Program-made: the position numbers and the translations under genes
Origin: Lachnoclostridium sp. UBA933
Lineage (GTDB): Bacteria > Bacillota > Clostridia > Lachnospirales > Lachnospiraceae
Direction of reading: 5' to 3'
DNA length: 13,490 bases
Assembly (NCBI GenBank): GCA_002293545.1
Contig: DBDL01000048.1
Span: 378-13,867, forward strand
Shown here: positions 13,165 to 13,490 of the stretch, one piece after another
Numbering within the stretch: the stretch's first letter is position 1
How the letters are laid out: every line of letters starts with the position of its first letter
The notes under the pieces: model-generated
Seen by the model: the letters and a program-made list of their open reading frames with translations, nothing else
Database searches by the model: none
Told to the model about the DNA's origin: nothing

Positions 13165-13452
13165 TTATGCTTCTTGTCTAATGCATAAGTATCTGAGAAC
13201 GTTATCCATAATACGGATTCTTCCTTCTAAATTGCCCGGTGTATCGGACTCAGATTCAAAGTGAATAAAGTAGTAGAAGCCTTCGGTCATCTTTTGGATT
13301 TCATAGGCAAGTTTTCTTTTGCCCCATTCATCGATGTCCGTAATTGTTCCGCCGAATCGTTCAATATAACCTTTTACACGATCAAGCACGGCTGTTCGTA
13401 CCTCTTCTTCGACTTTTGCATTGACAACTAAAGCAAGTTCATACTTATTCAT
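13165..13452 (-). CDS. rpsF: 30S ribosomal protein bS6
   Basis: A 95-residue protein, the partner of bS18 on the 30S platform. The family pattern is clear: MNKYELALVVNAKVEEE, RFGGTITDIDEWGKRKLAYEIQKMTEGFYYFIHFES, and RIMDNVLRYLCIR at the end. The start is the ATG at 13452, with AAAAGGAGG (13472-13464) 11 bases upstream. A GTG 4 codons earlier lies inside that RBS and is rejected. It is the first gene of the operon with ssb and rpsR. The bS6:bS18 leader element known upstream of this operon in many bacteria cannot be assessed, as only 38 bases remain in the window. Confidence 0.96.
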   Translation of the reverse strand: MNKYELALVVNAKVEEEVRTAVLDRVKGYIERFGGTITDIDEWGKRKLAYEIQKMTEGFYYFIHFESESDTPGNLEGRIRIMDNVLRYLCIRQEA

Positions 13453-13490
13453 AGTTGCTTGCACCTCCTTTTGGTCTCTGGCTCTTTCTC

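Noticed and set aside
13453..13490. bS6:bS18-binding leader upstream of rpsF
   Set aside because: Only 38 bases upstream are in the window, too little to recognise the element.

Overview
The window looks like chromosome from a low-to-moderate GC member of Clostridia, most likely Lachnospirales. This rests on strong AGGAGG-type ribosome binding sites, the vegetative gene chain rpsF-ssb-rpsR ... gdpP-rplI-dnaB, a lysine-rich secreted Big2-type protein, and clostridial-style tRNAs without an encoded CCA. The family placement is an inference from gene content. Apart from three tRNA genes and one small zinc-ribbon gene, everything is read from the minus strand.

Layout from left to right. (1) Positions 1-306 hold three plus-strand tRNA genes: Glu(TTC), elongator Met(CAT) and Asp(GTC). 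(2) Positions 356-928 hold a broken Erm-type 23S rRNA methyltransferase gene. Its N-terminal catalytic half is intact, but the middle is deleted and the true C-terminal end continues in another reading frame, followed by what is probably its original terminator. (3) Positions 971-2014 hold a secreted Big2-like protein with its own promoter and a near-perfect terminator hairpin. (4) Positions 2035-2766 hold a MerR-type regulator with a structured leader. (5) Positions 2853-6741 hold gdpP, rplI and dnaB, tightly overlapped (ATGA and TAATG junctions): c-di-AMP breakdown, ribosomal protein bL9 and the replicative helicase.

(6) Positions 6817-12360 hold accessory genes lying between two blocks that often sit close together in Clostridia. 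A plus-strand orphan protein resembles the flagellar zinc-ribbon family YvyF. It converges on a four-gene minus-strand operon: a DNA-binding/methyltransferase fusion protein, an ABC ATPase and two ABC-2 type permeases of the COG4586/COG4587/COG3694 type. An 18-bp perfect inverted repeat sits just upstream of the fusion gene. A cytoplasmic beta-lactamase-fold serine hydrolase follows. (7) Positions 12361-13452 hold the rpsF-ssb-rpsR operon (bS6, single-strand DNA-binding protein, bS18).

The most notable observations are the erm pseudogene made by an internal out-of-frame deletion, the regulator-methyltransferase/exporter operon with its candidate operator, a set of competing repeats between rpsR and the serine hydrolase that could switch between terminator and hidden ribosome binding site, and an ssb Shine-Dalgarno sequence presented in the loop of a perfect hairpin. 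I see no insertion sequence, integrase, CRISPR array, rRNA or phage gene.
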